From contig NZ_JACEZT010000019.1 of the NCBI RefSeq assembly GCF_014042345.1, positions 1 through 64,000 of the forward strand: DNA of 64,000 nt, given 5' to 3'. The stretch is from Rugamonas brunnea (GTDB lineage Bacteria > Pseudomonadota > Gammaproteobacteria > Burkholderiales > Burkholderiaceae_D). The notes under the pieces were generated by a model, which worked only from the letters and a program-made list of their open reading frames with translations, had not been told where the DNA came from and did no database searches. Position numbers and translations under genes: made by a program. Position 1 is the stretch's first letter. Every line of letters begins with the position of its first letter. Shown in pieces: positions 17,270-29,200 of the stretch.

Positions 17270-20200
17270 TTACTTCGGCGGCAAGGCCAGCCAGCCCTGC
17301 TGGGCGGCGCGCGGATCGGCCATGCCATCGGGCCGCGCCGGCGCGCTCAGCAGGGTGCCGGCGCGCGGCCGGCCGTAGGCGTCAAACTGGCTCAGGGCCG
17401 CCGTCAGCACCGCCACCTGCTGCGAGGTGCCGGCCGCCAGCGCGCTGGCCGGCGGCGTGGCGCTCGCCTGCTGGGCGGTGTCGGCCGCCAGCGCGTCACG
17501 GGTCAGTGCGTAATGGGTCAGCGCATGGGCCAGGCTGCCCACCTGGCTGCTCATCGGCGACTGCACGCCTTCCTGGCGGTTGGCCACGAACCACACGTCG
17601 GCCGCCTGGTGCACGCTGCCGTCGCCGCGGGTGAAGCTCGATACCAGGCCCAACCGGTTGCCGTACTGCTGCGTACCGCTGGCCGTGGCCGTGGTGGCGA
17701 TGGCCGTGATGCCCAGCGAGGACAGGCTGTGCAGCTCGCCCGTTTCCGTCACGGCGTCGCTGTTGGCGTCCACCCACACTTGCAGTTGGCCCCAGGCCAC
17801 GTCGGCGCTGGTGATCTGGCCGTCGCCATTGCTGTCGAGCTGGCCCAGGGCCGCGTAGCCATCCCTGGCCTGGCTGCCGTCGGCCAGCCGGGTGGCACTG
17901 CCGAACAGTTCGCTGCCGCTGGTGATCTGGCCGTCGCCATTGCGGTCCATCACCAGCAAGCCATCGCTGGCGGCCACCCAGCCCGTGTGCACGGTGCGGC
18001 CGTCGCCATAGATGTCGAACTGCACGCCGGCCGCCACGCTCAGCGTGGACACGCCGTCGCCGCTCAGGTCCAGGATCAGCGGCGTGGCGTAGCGCGACGA
18101 GGCCGGGTTCAGGGCCATGGTCTGGTCGGTGCTCATGGCCGCCACCTGGGTGTTGCTGAAGGCGGCGATCTGGTCGGTGCTGAGGGCGGCCAGGTCGGCC
18201 GTCTCCAGCGCCACGATCTGCTGCGTGCTCAGCGAGGCCAGCTCGGCCGTGCTGAGCGCGGCCGCCTGCGCGCTCGTGATGCCGGCGATCTGGGCCGTGG
18301 TGAGGGCCACGATCTGCGACGTCTTGAGGGTGCTGATCTGCAGCGTCGTCAGCGCGTCGAGCTGGGGCACGCCGATGGCCGCGATCTGGTCGGTGCTCAG
18401 GGCCGCCAGCTGGGCCGTGCTCAGGGCCGGCACCTGCACGCTGGTGAACGAGGCCACCTGGCCGGCGCTCATGCCCAGCAGCTGGCTGGTCTTGAGCGAC
18501 GCGACCTGGGTGGTGGTGAGGGCGGCCACCTGGTCGCCCGTCAGGTAGCCGACCTGGGTGGCCGAGAGGGCGTTGACCTGCGACGTGCTGAGCGCCGTCA
18601 GCTGGTCGGTGCTGAAGGCGTTCAGCTGGTCGACGCTGAAGGTGGCCACTTGCGAGGTCTTCAGCGACTGCACCTGGGCCGTCGTCAGCGCGGCCACCTG
18701 GGACGCCAGCAGCACGGCGACCTGGGCCGTCGTCAGGGTCAGCACCTGCGCGGTGGTCAGGTTGGCCACCTGGTCGGTCGACAGGGCGTTGAGCTGGTCC
18801 ACGCCCAGCGCCGTGATCTGGCTCAGCTTGATGGCGTCCACTTGCAGCGTGCTCAGCGCGCCGACCTGGGCCGCCGTCAGCACGGCCAGCTGGGCCGTCG
18901 TCAGGTAGCCGATCTGGGCCGTTGTCAATGCTTGCACCTGGTCCGTGCCCAGCACATACATCTGGTCGGCCGTCAGCGCGGCCAGCTGGGCGCTGCCCAG
19001 CGCCGGCACCTGGGTGGCCGTCAGGGCCGGCACCTGGCTCAGCGACAGGGCCGCGATCTGGCTCGTGGTGAGGGCCGCCACCTGGGCCGTGGTCAGCGCC
19101 GTCAGCGCCGCCGTGGCCAGCGTGGCCAGCGTGGCGCCGTTGAGGGCCGCCACTTGCTGTGTGCCCAGCGAGGCCAGCTGGTCGGTGCTGAACACGGCCA
19201 GCTGGGCCGACTGGATGGCTGCCGCCTGGGCCGTCGTCAGGCCGCGCAGCTGGGCCGTGCCCAGGCTGGCCGTCTGCGCCGTGGACAGGGCCGTGAACTG
19301 GTCGCTGGTGAGGGCGGCCAGCTGCTTGCTGCCGAGCGCGGCCAGGTCGGCCGTCTCCAGCGCGGCCAGCTGGTCCAGCGTCAGCGTGGTCAGCTGGGCC
19401 GTGGCCAGCGCGGCGGCCTGGGCCGTCGTCAGGGCCACGATCTGGTCCGTGCCCAGCGTGGCGAACTGGGCCGTGCTGAGCGCGCCGATCTGGGCCGTCG
19501 TCAGGGCGGCCACCTGGTCGGTGGCGAGCGCGGCCACGTCGTCCGTGCTCAGGCCATAGGTGAGCTGGGTCGAGCTGAGGGCGGCCAGGCTGGCCGTGGC
19601 CAGCGCGGCGACCTGGGCGGTCGACAGGCCGGTCAGCAGCTGGGCCGTGGTCAGGGCCCGCAGTTCGGTGCTGGTCAGGGCGTTCAACTGGTCGCTGCCC
19701 AGCGCGGCCAGCTGGTCGCTGGTGAGCGCGACTATCTGCCGCGTTTGCAGCGACGACAGGTCCAGCGTTTCAAGCGCCGCGATCTGCTGCGTGCCCAGCG
19801 CCACCACCTGGCGCGTCGTCAGCGACGCGGCCTGGGCCGTCGTGAGGGCGACGATCTGGTCGGTCGTGAGGCCGGCGCTGATCTGGTCGGTCGACAGCGA
19901 GGCCAGCGCGGCCGTGCTCAGCGCGGCCAGCTGGTCGGTGCCCAGCGCGGCCAGCTGGTTGGTGTCGAGCGCGGCCAGCTGGGCCGTCTTGAGCGCACTG
20001 GCCTGGGCCGTTGTCAGCGCGGCCACCTGGGCTGTCGTCAGGGCCGCCACCTGGGCCGTGGCCAGGCTGGCCAGCTTGCTCGTGGCCAGGCTGGAGAACT
20101 GATCCGTGCTCAGCGCCGTCAGCTGGTCGGTGCTGAGTGCCGCCAGTTCGGCCGTGGTCAGCGCGTTCAGCTGGTCCGAGCCCAGCCATTGCAACTGGCT

Positions 20201-23200
20201 GGTGGCCAGCGTGGCCACCTGGATCGTGTTCAGGGCGGCCAGGTCGGCCGTCTCGATGGCGGCCACCTGGTCGCTGGTGAGCGCGTTGACCTGGGTGCTG
20301 GCCAGCGCGCGCCACTGGGCCGTGGTCAGGGCCACGATCTGGTCCGGCGTCAGGGCCGTCAGCTGGGTGCTGCCCAGGGCGGCCACCTGGGCCGTCGTCA
20401 GCGCGGCCAGCTGGACCGTATCGAGCCCGCTCAGCTGGGCCGTGCCCAGGCCCAGCGCGATCTGCTCGGTGCCCAGCGCGGCCAGCGTGGCCGTGGCCAG
20501 CGCGTTCAGTTGCAGCGTGGTCAGGCCGGCCACCTGGGCCGTGCTGAGCGCCGTCACCTGGCTGGTGCGCAAGGCGTTCAAGTCCTGGGTGCTGAGCGCG
20601 GCGATCTGGGCCGGCGAGAACGCGGCCAGTTGCACACTGCTCAGGCCCACCAGTTGCTGGGTCAGCAGGGCGCCGATCTGGTCGCTGCCGAGCGCGGCGA
20701 TCTGCGCCGTGCCCAGGCCGGCCAGCTGGCCGCTGGCCAGCACGGCCAGCCAGTCAGTGGTGAGGGCGGCCACGTTGGCCGTGCTGAGCGCGCCCAGCTG
20801 GGTGCTGAGCAGGGCCGCCACGTCGGCCGTGGCCAGCGCGTTGAGCTGGTCGCTGCCCAGCGCCGCCACTTGCTGGGTGGCCAGCGATACGGCCTGGGCC
20901 GTCGTCAGGGCGGCGACCTGGTCGGTGCTGAGGGCGGCCAGTTGCAGCGTGCTCAGCGCGTTGAGCTGGCCGCTGGCCAGGCTCGCGATGTCATCCGTGT
21001 TGAGGGCCGCCAGCTGGTCGCTGCGCAGGGCCGCCAGCTGGCGCGTGGCCAGTGAGGCGGCTTGGGCCGTCGTGAGGACGGCGACCTGGTCCGTGGTGAG
21101 GGCGCCCAGCTGCAGCGTGCTCAGCGCGTTCAGTTGCTGCGAGCCCAGGGCCGGCAACTGGTCGGTGCCGAGGGCGCCCAGCTGGGTCGTGCTGAGCGCG
21201 GCCACCTGGGCCGTGCCCAGCGCCGCCACATCGTCGGTCGGCAAGCCTTGCAATTGCTGCGTCCCCAGCGCGGCCACCTGGGCCGTCGTCAAGGCCGCCA
21301 CCTGCTGTGTGGCCAGCGCGTTGAGCTGGTCGGTCGCCAGGGCCGCCACCTGGGCGCTGCGCAGGCCGGTGATCTGGGCCGTGGTGAGCGCTTGCAGGTC
21401 GTCCGCCTGCAGCGCGGCCAGCTGGTCGCTGCCCAGCGCGGCTAGCTGGGCCGTGCCCAGGGCGCGCGCCTGCGCCGTCGTCAGGGCCACGATGTCATCG
21501 GTGCTCAGGCCGGCCACCTGGGCCGTGCCCAGCGCGGCCACCTGGACCGTCGCCAGGTTTTGCCACTGGTCGGTCGTCAGTTGGCCCAGTTGCAGCGTGC
21601 TCAGCGCGCCGATCTGGGTGGCGGTGAGGGCCGCCAGTTCGTCCGTGGTCAGGCTTTGCAGCTGGACGCTGCCCAGGCTGGCCACTTGCAGCGTGCTCAG
21701 CGCGGCCACCTGGGCGGTACTCAGCGCGGCCAGCTGGTCGCTCGTCAGTTCGGCCAGTTGCAGCGTGGTCAGCGCCACCACCTGCGCCGTGCGCAGCGCT
21801 TGCAGGTCGTCCGTCTCCAGCGCCGCCAGCTGGGTGCTGGTCAGCGTGGCCAGCTGCAGCGTGCCCAGGCTGCTGACCTGGTCCGTGGTCAGGGCCACGA
21901 TCTGGTCGGTGCCCAGGCCGGGCAACTGGCCCGTGCCGAGCGCGGCGATCTGGCTGGTGGTCAGGCTTTGCAGCTGGTCCGTCGTCAACTGGCCCAGTTG
22001 CTGCGAGCCCAGGGCCGCCAGCTGCTGCGTGCGCAGGGCCGCCAGTTCATCCGTCGTCAGGCTTTGCAGCTGGGCGCTGCCCAGGCTGGCCACCTGGGTG
22101 GCCGTCAGCGCGGCCACTTGCAGCGTCGTCAGGGAAGCCAGCTGGTCGCTGCTCAGTTCATTCAGTTGCAGCGTCGACAGCGTGGCCAGCTGGAGCGTGG
22201 CCAGCGCTTGCACGTCGTCCGTCTCCAGCGCCGTCAGCTGGGTGCTGGCCAGTGCCGCCAGTTGCAGCGTGGCCAGGCTGCGCACCTGGTTGGTTGTCAG
22301 CGCGACGATCTGGTCGGTGCTGAGCGCTTGGATTTGCGCGCTGCCCAGCGCGGCCAGCTGGGCCGTGCCCACGCTTTGCAACTGGTCGGTGCTGAGTGTG
22401 CTGACCTGGGCCGTCGTCAGCGCGGCCAGCTGGGCCGTGCGCAGGGCGGCCACATCGTCCGTGCCCAGCGCTTGCAGCTGGGCCGTGGCCAGTGCGGCGA
22501 TCTGGTCCGTGGTCAGCGCGGCCGCCTGGGCCGTGGCCAGTGCGGCGATCTGGGCCGTGCCCAGGCTGGCCAGTTGCGTCGTGCTCAAGGCCGCCACCTG
22601 GGCCGTCTTGAGCGCTTGCAGGTCGTCCGTGTCCAGTGCGGCGATCTGGGCTGTCGTCAAGGCCGCCACCTGGGCCGTGGCCAGCGCCGCGGCCTGGGCC
22701 GTCGTCAGGGCCACGATCTGGTCCGTCGTCAATGCTTGCAGCTGGCTGCTGCCGAACGCGACCATCTGGGCCGGGGTCAGGCTTTGCAGCTGGTCGGTGC
22801 TGAGCGCGTCGAGCTGGTCGGTGCGCAGGGCTGCCAGTTGCGCCGTCTTCAGCGTGGCCAGCTGGTCGGTGCGCAAGGCCGCGACCTGGGCCGTGGCGAG
22901 GGCCGCCAGCTGGGTGGTGGACAGGGCGCCCGTTTGCAGCGTGGTCAGGGCGGCGATCTGGTCGCTGCCCAGCGCCGCCAGCTGGCCGGTGGCCAGCGCG
23001 GCCACCTGGGCCGTTTTCAGGGCGGCCAGGTCGTCCGTCGTCAGGGCCAGCAATTGCTGGGTGCTCAGCGAGACGGCCTGGGCCGTGGTCAGCGCGGCGG
23101 CCTGGGCCGTCGTCAGGGCGGCGATCTGGGCCGTGCTCAAGCCCGGCAGCTGGCCCGTGCCCAGCGCCGCGATCTGCAGCGTGGCCAGGCTTTGCACCTG

Positions 23201-26200
23201 GTCGGTGGACAGGGCCGCCAGCTGGGCCGTGCCGAGCGCGGCCACCTGGGCCGTTTTGAGGGCGGCCAGGTCGGCCGTCTCCAGCGCTTGCAGCTGGAGC
23301 GTGGTCAGCGCGGCCACCTGGGCCGTGGCCAGCGCGCCCGCCTGCAGCGTGGTCAGGGCCACGATCTGGTCCGTGCCTAGGCTGACCAGCTGGCTGGTGC
23401 CCAGCGCGGCCAGCTGGGCCGTCTTGAGGGCCGCCACGTCGTCGGTGGACAGCACGGCCAGTTGTTCCGTGGCCAGCGTGCTCACCTGGAGCGTCGTCAG
23501 GCCGGCGGCCTGGGCCGTCGTGAGGGCGGCGATCTGGTCGCTGCGCACGCCGCGCAACTGGGCCGTGGCCAGGGCGGCCACCTGGGCCGTCGTCAGGCTG
23601 GCGAACTGGTCGGTGCTCAAGGCTTGCAGTTGCAGCGTGCCCAGCGCGGCCACTTGCGCCGTCTTGAGCGCATCGAGGTCGCGGCTTTCCATCGCTTGCA
23701 GCTGGGCCGTCGTCAGGGCCGCCACCTGCTGCGTACCCAGGGCGCTCGCTTGCAGCGTGGTCAGGGCCACGATCTGGGCCGTGCCCAGCGCGGCCGTGGC
23801 GTCCGTGCCCAGCGCCGTGAGCTGGCTGGTCTTGAGCGCGGCCACGTCGTCCGTGCTCAGCGCCACCACCTGGGCCGTGCCGAGCGCGGCCACCTGGGCC
23901 GTCGTCAGATTGGCGGCCTGGGCCGTGGTGAGGGCGCCGATCTGGTCGCTGCGCAAGCCGCGCAACTGGGCGCTGGTGAAGGCGGCCACCTGGGCCGTCG
24001 TCATGCTGGCGATCTGGTCGCTGTTGAGGCTGGCCAGTTGGGTCGTGGCCAGCGCGGCCACCTGCGTCGTCTTCAACGCGTCGAGGTCGCTGTTTTCCAG
24101 CGCCCGCAGCTGGTCCGTCGTCAGGGCCGCCACCTGCTGGGTGCCCAGGGCGCTCGCTTGCAGCGTGGTCAGGGCCACGATCTGGGCCGTGCCCAGCGCG
24201 GCGATGGCGTCCGTGCCCAGCGCCGCGAGCTGGCTGGTCTTGAGCGCGGCCACATCGTCCGTGTTCAGCGCCACCACCTGGGCCGTGCCGAGCGCGGCCA
24301 TCTGGGCCGTCGTCAGATTGGCGGCCTGGGCGGTGGTGAGGGCGGCCAGCTGGTCGCTGCGCAGGCCGCGCAACTGGGTGCTGGTGAGGGCGGCCATCTG
24401 GGCCGTCGTCATGCTGGCGATCTGGCCGGTGCTGAGCGCCGCCAGTTGCGCGGTGGCCAGCGCGGCCACTTGCGCCGTCTTGAGCGCGTCCAGGTCGCTG
24501 TTCTCGAGCGCCTGCAACTGGTCCGTCGTCAGGGCTTGCACTTGCTGCGTGTTCAGCGCGCCTGCTTGCAGCGTGGTCAGGGCCACGATCTGGGCCGTGC
24601 TGAGCGCGGCCGTGGCGGCGCTGCCCAGCGCCGCGATCTGGGCCGTCCTGAGCGCGGCGAAGTCGTCGGTCGTCAAGGCCAGCACCTGGGCCGTGCCGAG
24701 GGCGGCCACCTGGGCCGTCGTCAGTCCGGCGGCCTGGGCCGTGGTGAGGGTGGCGATCTGGCCGCTGCCCAGGCTCACGACCTGGGCCGTCGTCAGTGCG
24801 GCGAGCTGGGCCGTTCCCATGCTTTGCAACTGGTCGCTGCCGAGCGCGGCCAGCTGGTCCGAACTGAGCACCATCAACTGGGCGCTCTTGAGCGCGTCCA
24901 GGTCGGCCAGCGTCAGGGCCTGGATTTGCTGCGTGCCCAGCGCCGCCACCAGTGCCGTGCGCAGCGACGACGCTTGCAGCGTGGACAGGGCCGCGATCTG
25001 GGCCGTGGCCAGGCTGGCCAAGGCCGCCGTGCCCAGCGCGTTGAGCTGGGCCGTCTTCAGGGCCGCCAGCTGGTCGGTGCTGAACGCGGCCAGCTGGGCC
25101 GTGGCCAGCGCGGCCACCTGGGCCGTTGTCAGGTTGGCGGCCTGGGCCGTGGTGAGGGCCGCGATCTGGTCGCTGCCGAAGGCCGGCAACTGGGCCGTGC
25201 CGAGCGCGCTCAGCTGGGCCGTGGCCAGGCTTTGCAGCTGGGCCGTCTGCAGCGCGGCCAGCTGGTCGGTGGACAGCGCCTGCAACTGGCTGCTGCGCAG
25301 CACGGCCAGTTCGGCCGTCAGCAGGGCGCGCACCTGGTCGGTGGTGAGGGCGGCCAGCTGGCGCGTGCCCAGGTTGCTGACCTGGGCCGTGACGAGCGCG
25401 TCGATCTGCCCGGTGCCGAGCGCGGCCACCTGCTGCGAGGCCAGCGCATTGAGCTGGCTGGTCTTCATGGCGGCCAGGTCGACTGTCTCCAGCGCGGCCA
25501 CCTGGGCCGTTTGCAGGGCCGTCATCTGGGCCGTCGTCAAACTGGCGGCCTGGGCCGTGGTGAGCGCGACGATCAGGTCCGTGCTCAGCGCGGCGACCTG
25601 GGCCGTGGTGAGGTTGGCGATCTGGGCCGTCGTCATGGCTTGCAGCTGGGCCGTGCTGAGCATGCCCAGCAGTGCCGTGCCCAGCGCCGCCAGCTGGGTC
25701 GAGGACAGCGCGGCCAGATCGGCCGAGGTGAGCGCGGCCACCTGGCCGGCATTGAGCGTGACCAGCTGGGCCGTGCTCAGCGCGCGGGACTGGGCCGTCG
25801 TCAGCGCGGCGATCTGGTCCGTGCTCAGCAGGCTCACTTCGGTCGTCGTCAGGGCCGTGATCTGGCTGGTCTTCAGGGCGGCCAGGTCGGCCGTCTCCAG
25901 CGCCGCCAGTTGCGCGCTGGTGAAGGCGGCCACCTGGGCCGTCGTCAGGCCGGCGGCCTGGGCGGTGGTCAGGGCGGCGATCTGGTCGCTGCCCAGGCCT
26001 TGCAACTGGTCGGTGCCGAGGGCGGCGAGCTGGGCCGTGCCCAGCGCCTGCAACTGGCTGGTGGCCAGCGCGCCGAGCTGGCTTGTGCTCAGGGCCCGCA
26101 GCTGGCTGCTGCGCAGCGCGGCCAGTTCGGCCGTGCTCAGCGCTTGCATCTGGTCGGTGGTCAGGGCGGCCAGTTGGCGCGTGCTCAGGTTGCTCACTTG

Positions 26201-29200
26201 CAGCGTGGACAGGGCGGCCAGCTGGGCGCTGCTGAGCAGGCTGACCTGGGCGCTGGCCAGGGCGTTGAGCTGGGCCGTCTGCAGCGCGGCCATGTCGTCG
26301 GTGCCGAACATGGCCAGCTGGTCGCTGGTGAGGGCGGCCATCTGGGCCGTGGCCAGCTTGCTCAGTTGCAGCGTGCCGAGGGCGGCGATGTCGGCCGTGC
26401 CCAGGGCCTGGAACTGGGCCGTGTTCAAGCTGCTTAGCTGGGCCGTGGTCAGCGCCTGCACCTGGGCCGTGCCGAGCGCGCCGATGTCGTCCGAACTGAG
26501 GCCGCGCAACTGGAGCGTGCTCAAGGCGGCCAGGTCGGCCGTCGTCAGGGCGGCCACCTGGTCGGTGGTGAGGGCGGCCAGCAGGCGCGTGGCCAGGCCG
26601 GCCGCCTGCTGGGTGCTCAGCGCGGCCAGCTGGGCCGTGCTCAGCAGGACGGCCTGGGCCGTGCCCAGCGCGTTGAGCTGGCTGGTTTTCAGGCTGACCA
26701 GGTCGGCCGTCTCCAGCGCGGCCAGTTGGTCGCTGTTGAGCGCTGCCAGTTGGGCCGTCGTCAGGGCCGCCGCCTGGGCCGTCGTCAGGGCGGCGATCTG
26801 GGCGCTGCCGAACGCGCCCAGCAGGCGCGTGCCCAGGGCCACCGTTTGCAGCGTGTTCAGGGCCGCCACCTGGGTCGTGCTCAGCAGCGCGGCCTGGTCC
26901 GTCGTCAGGGCCGCCACCTGGTTCGATTGCAGCGCGGCCACGTCGCCCGTGTCGAGCGCGGCCAGCTGGTCGCTGGTCAGCGCGGCGATCTGGACCGTGG
27001 CCAGCTTGCTCAGCTGCTGGGAATTGAGGGCCGTCAGCTGGGCCGTCGTCAACGCTTGCAACTGGGCCGTGGTGAGCGTGCTGAGCTGGGCCGTCGTCAT
27101 CGCGCGCAGCTGGGCCGTGCCCAGCGCCGCGATGTCATCCGTGTTCAGGCCGCGCCACTGGGCCGTGCCGAGCGCGGCCACGTCGGCCGTCGTCAGGGCG
27201 GCCACCTGGTCGGTGGTGAGGGCGGCCAGCAGGCGCGTGGCCAGGCCGGCCGCCTGCTGGGTGCCCAGCGCCGCCACCTGGGCCGTGCTCAGCAAGGCGG
27301 CCTGGGCCGTGCTGAGCGCGTTCAGCTGGCTCGTTTTCAGGCTGGCCAGGTCCACCGTCTCCAGCGCCGCCCACTGGTCGCTGGTGAGGGCGGCCACCTG
27401 GGCCGTCAGCAGGCTGTTGGCCTGCGCCGTGGTCAGGGCCACGATCTGGGCGCTGGTGAGCGCTTGCAACTGGCTGCTGTTGAACGCGGCGACCTGGGCC
27501 GTGGACAGGGCCTGGATCTGGGCCGTGGTGAGCGCGGCCACGCTGGCCGTGTCGAGCGCGGCGATCTGGACGGTCAGCAGCGAGGCCAGGTTGGAGGTGT
27601 TGAGCGCCAGCAGCTGGGCGCTGCCCAGCGCGTTGAGCTGGGCCGACGTCAGCGCGGCCGCCTGGGCCGTCGTCAGGGCCGCCACCTGGGCCGTGCTGAG
27701 CAGGGCCACTTCGTCGGTCGTCAGGGCCCGGACCTGGGCCGTGCGCAGCGCGGCCAGGTCGGCCGTCTCCAGCGCCGCCAGCTGGTCGCTGGTGAGGGCG
27801 GCCAGCTGGCGCGTGGCCAGGTTGCTGGCCTGGGCCGTCGTCATGGCCACGATCTGGGCCGTGCCCAGCGCCTGCACCTGGGCCGTGCCCAGTGCGCTCA
27901 ACTGGGCCGTCGTCAATGCTTGCAGCTGGGCCGTGCTGAGGGCGGCCACGTTGTCCGTGCCCAGGCTGGCCACCTGGACCGTGCGCAGGGCGGCCAGCGT
28001 AGCCGTCGGCAGGGCGGCCAGTTGCGCGCTCGACAGGTTGGCCATCTGCAGCGTCGACAGCGACGCCGCCTGCAGCGTCGTCAGGGCGGCCACCTGGGCC
28101 GTCGTCACGGCAGCCAGCTGGGCCGTATTGAGGGCCAGCAACTGGCCGGTGGCCAGCGCGGCCCAGTCGCGCGTTTGCAGGGCGGCCACCTGGTCGCTGC
28201 CCAGGCTGGCGACCTGGCGCGTTGTCAGCGCGGCCGCTTGCGCGGTGCTGAGCACGCCGATCTGGTCGGAATTGAGCACGGCCACCTGGTCGGTGCCCAG
28301 CAGTGCGATCTGGGCCGTCTTGAGCGCGGCCACCTGGCTGGTGCTGAGGGCCGCGATGGCGGCCGTGCCCAGGCCCAGCAACTGGTTCGATTGCAGGGCG
28401 GCGTAGTCGGCCGAGCTCAGGGCGGCCAGCTGGTCGGTGGACAGGGCCCGCAGCTGCAGCGTGGTCAGCGCGGCCGCCTGGGCCGTGCCCAGCGCCGCGA
28501 TCAGGGCCGTGCCCAGCGCGCCCACCTGGGCCGTGGTCAGGGCCGTCAACTGGCTGGTCTTGAGGGCGGCCCAGTCCACCGTCTCGAACGCGTTGAGCTG
28601 GTCGGTGGTGAGCGCGGCCATCTGGCGCGTGGTCAGCGCGCCGGCCTGTGCGGTGCCCAGCGCCACCAGCTGATCGCTGGTCAGCGCGGTGATCTGGGCC
28701 GTGCCCAGTGCGGCCAGCTGTTGCGTGGCCAGCGCGGCCACCTGGGCCGTCTGCAGGGCGGCCACGGCATCGCTGCCGAGGGCGGCCATCTGCTGGGTTT
28801 GCAGGGCGCGCAGAGTGGCCGTGCTGAGCGCGGCCAGCTGGTCCGAACGCAGCGCCGCCCATTGCACCGTGGCCAGGCCCGGCACTTGCGTGCTCCTGAG
28901 CGCGGCCAGCTGGGCGGTCGTGACGGCGCCCAACTGGGCCGTCGACAGCGCGGCCAGTTGCGCCGTTTTCAGGCTGGCCCAGTCGGCCGTTTCCAGTGCC
29001 GCCAGTTGATCGGTGGTGAGCGCGGCCAGCTGGCGCGTGCCCAGGTTGCTGGCCTGGTTGCTGCTGAGGGCGACGATCTGGTCGCTGCCCAGGGCTGCCA
29101 CCTGGGCGCTGGACAGGGCATTGAGCTGGGCCGTGCCCAAAGCGGCGGCCTGGGCCGTGCTGAGGGCGGCCACGTTGGCCGTGCCCAGGCCGGCCAGCGC

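Noticed and set aside
17162..28406. Very long open frames on the plus strand opposite the giant gene (for example 1297 residues from 17162 and 2766 residues from 20106)
   Set aside because: They are antisense images of the 24-base coding repeat: a repeat unit that is a multiple of three and lacks stops in a given frame stays open for kilobases. Their translations are low-complexity, without ribosome sites or C-terminal domain.
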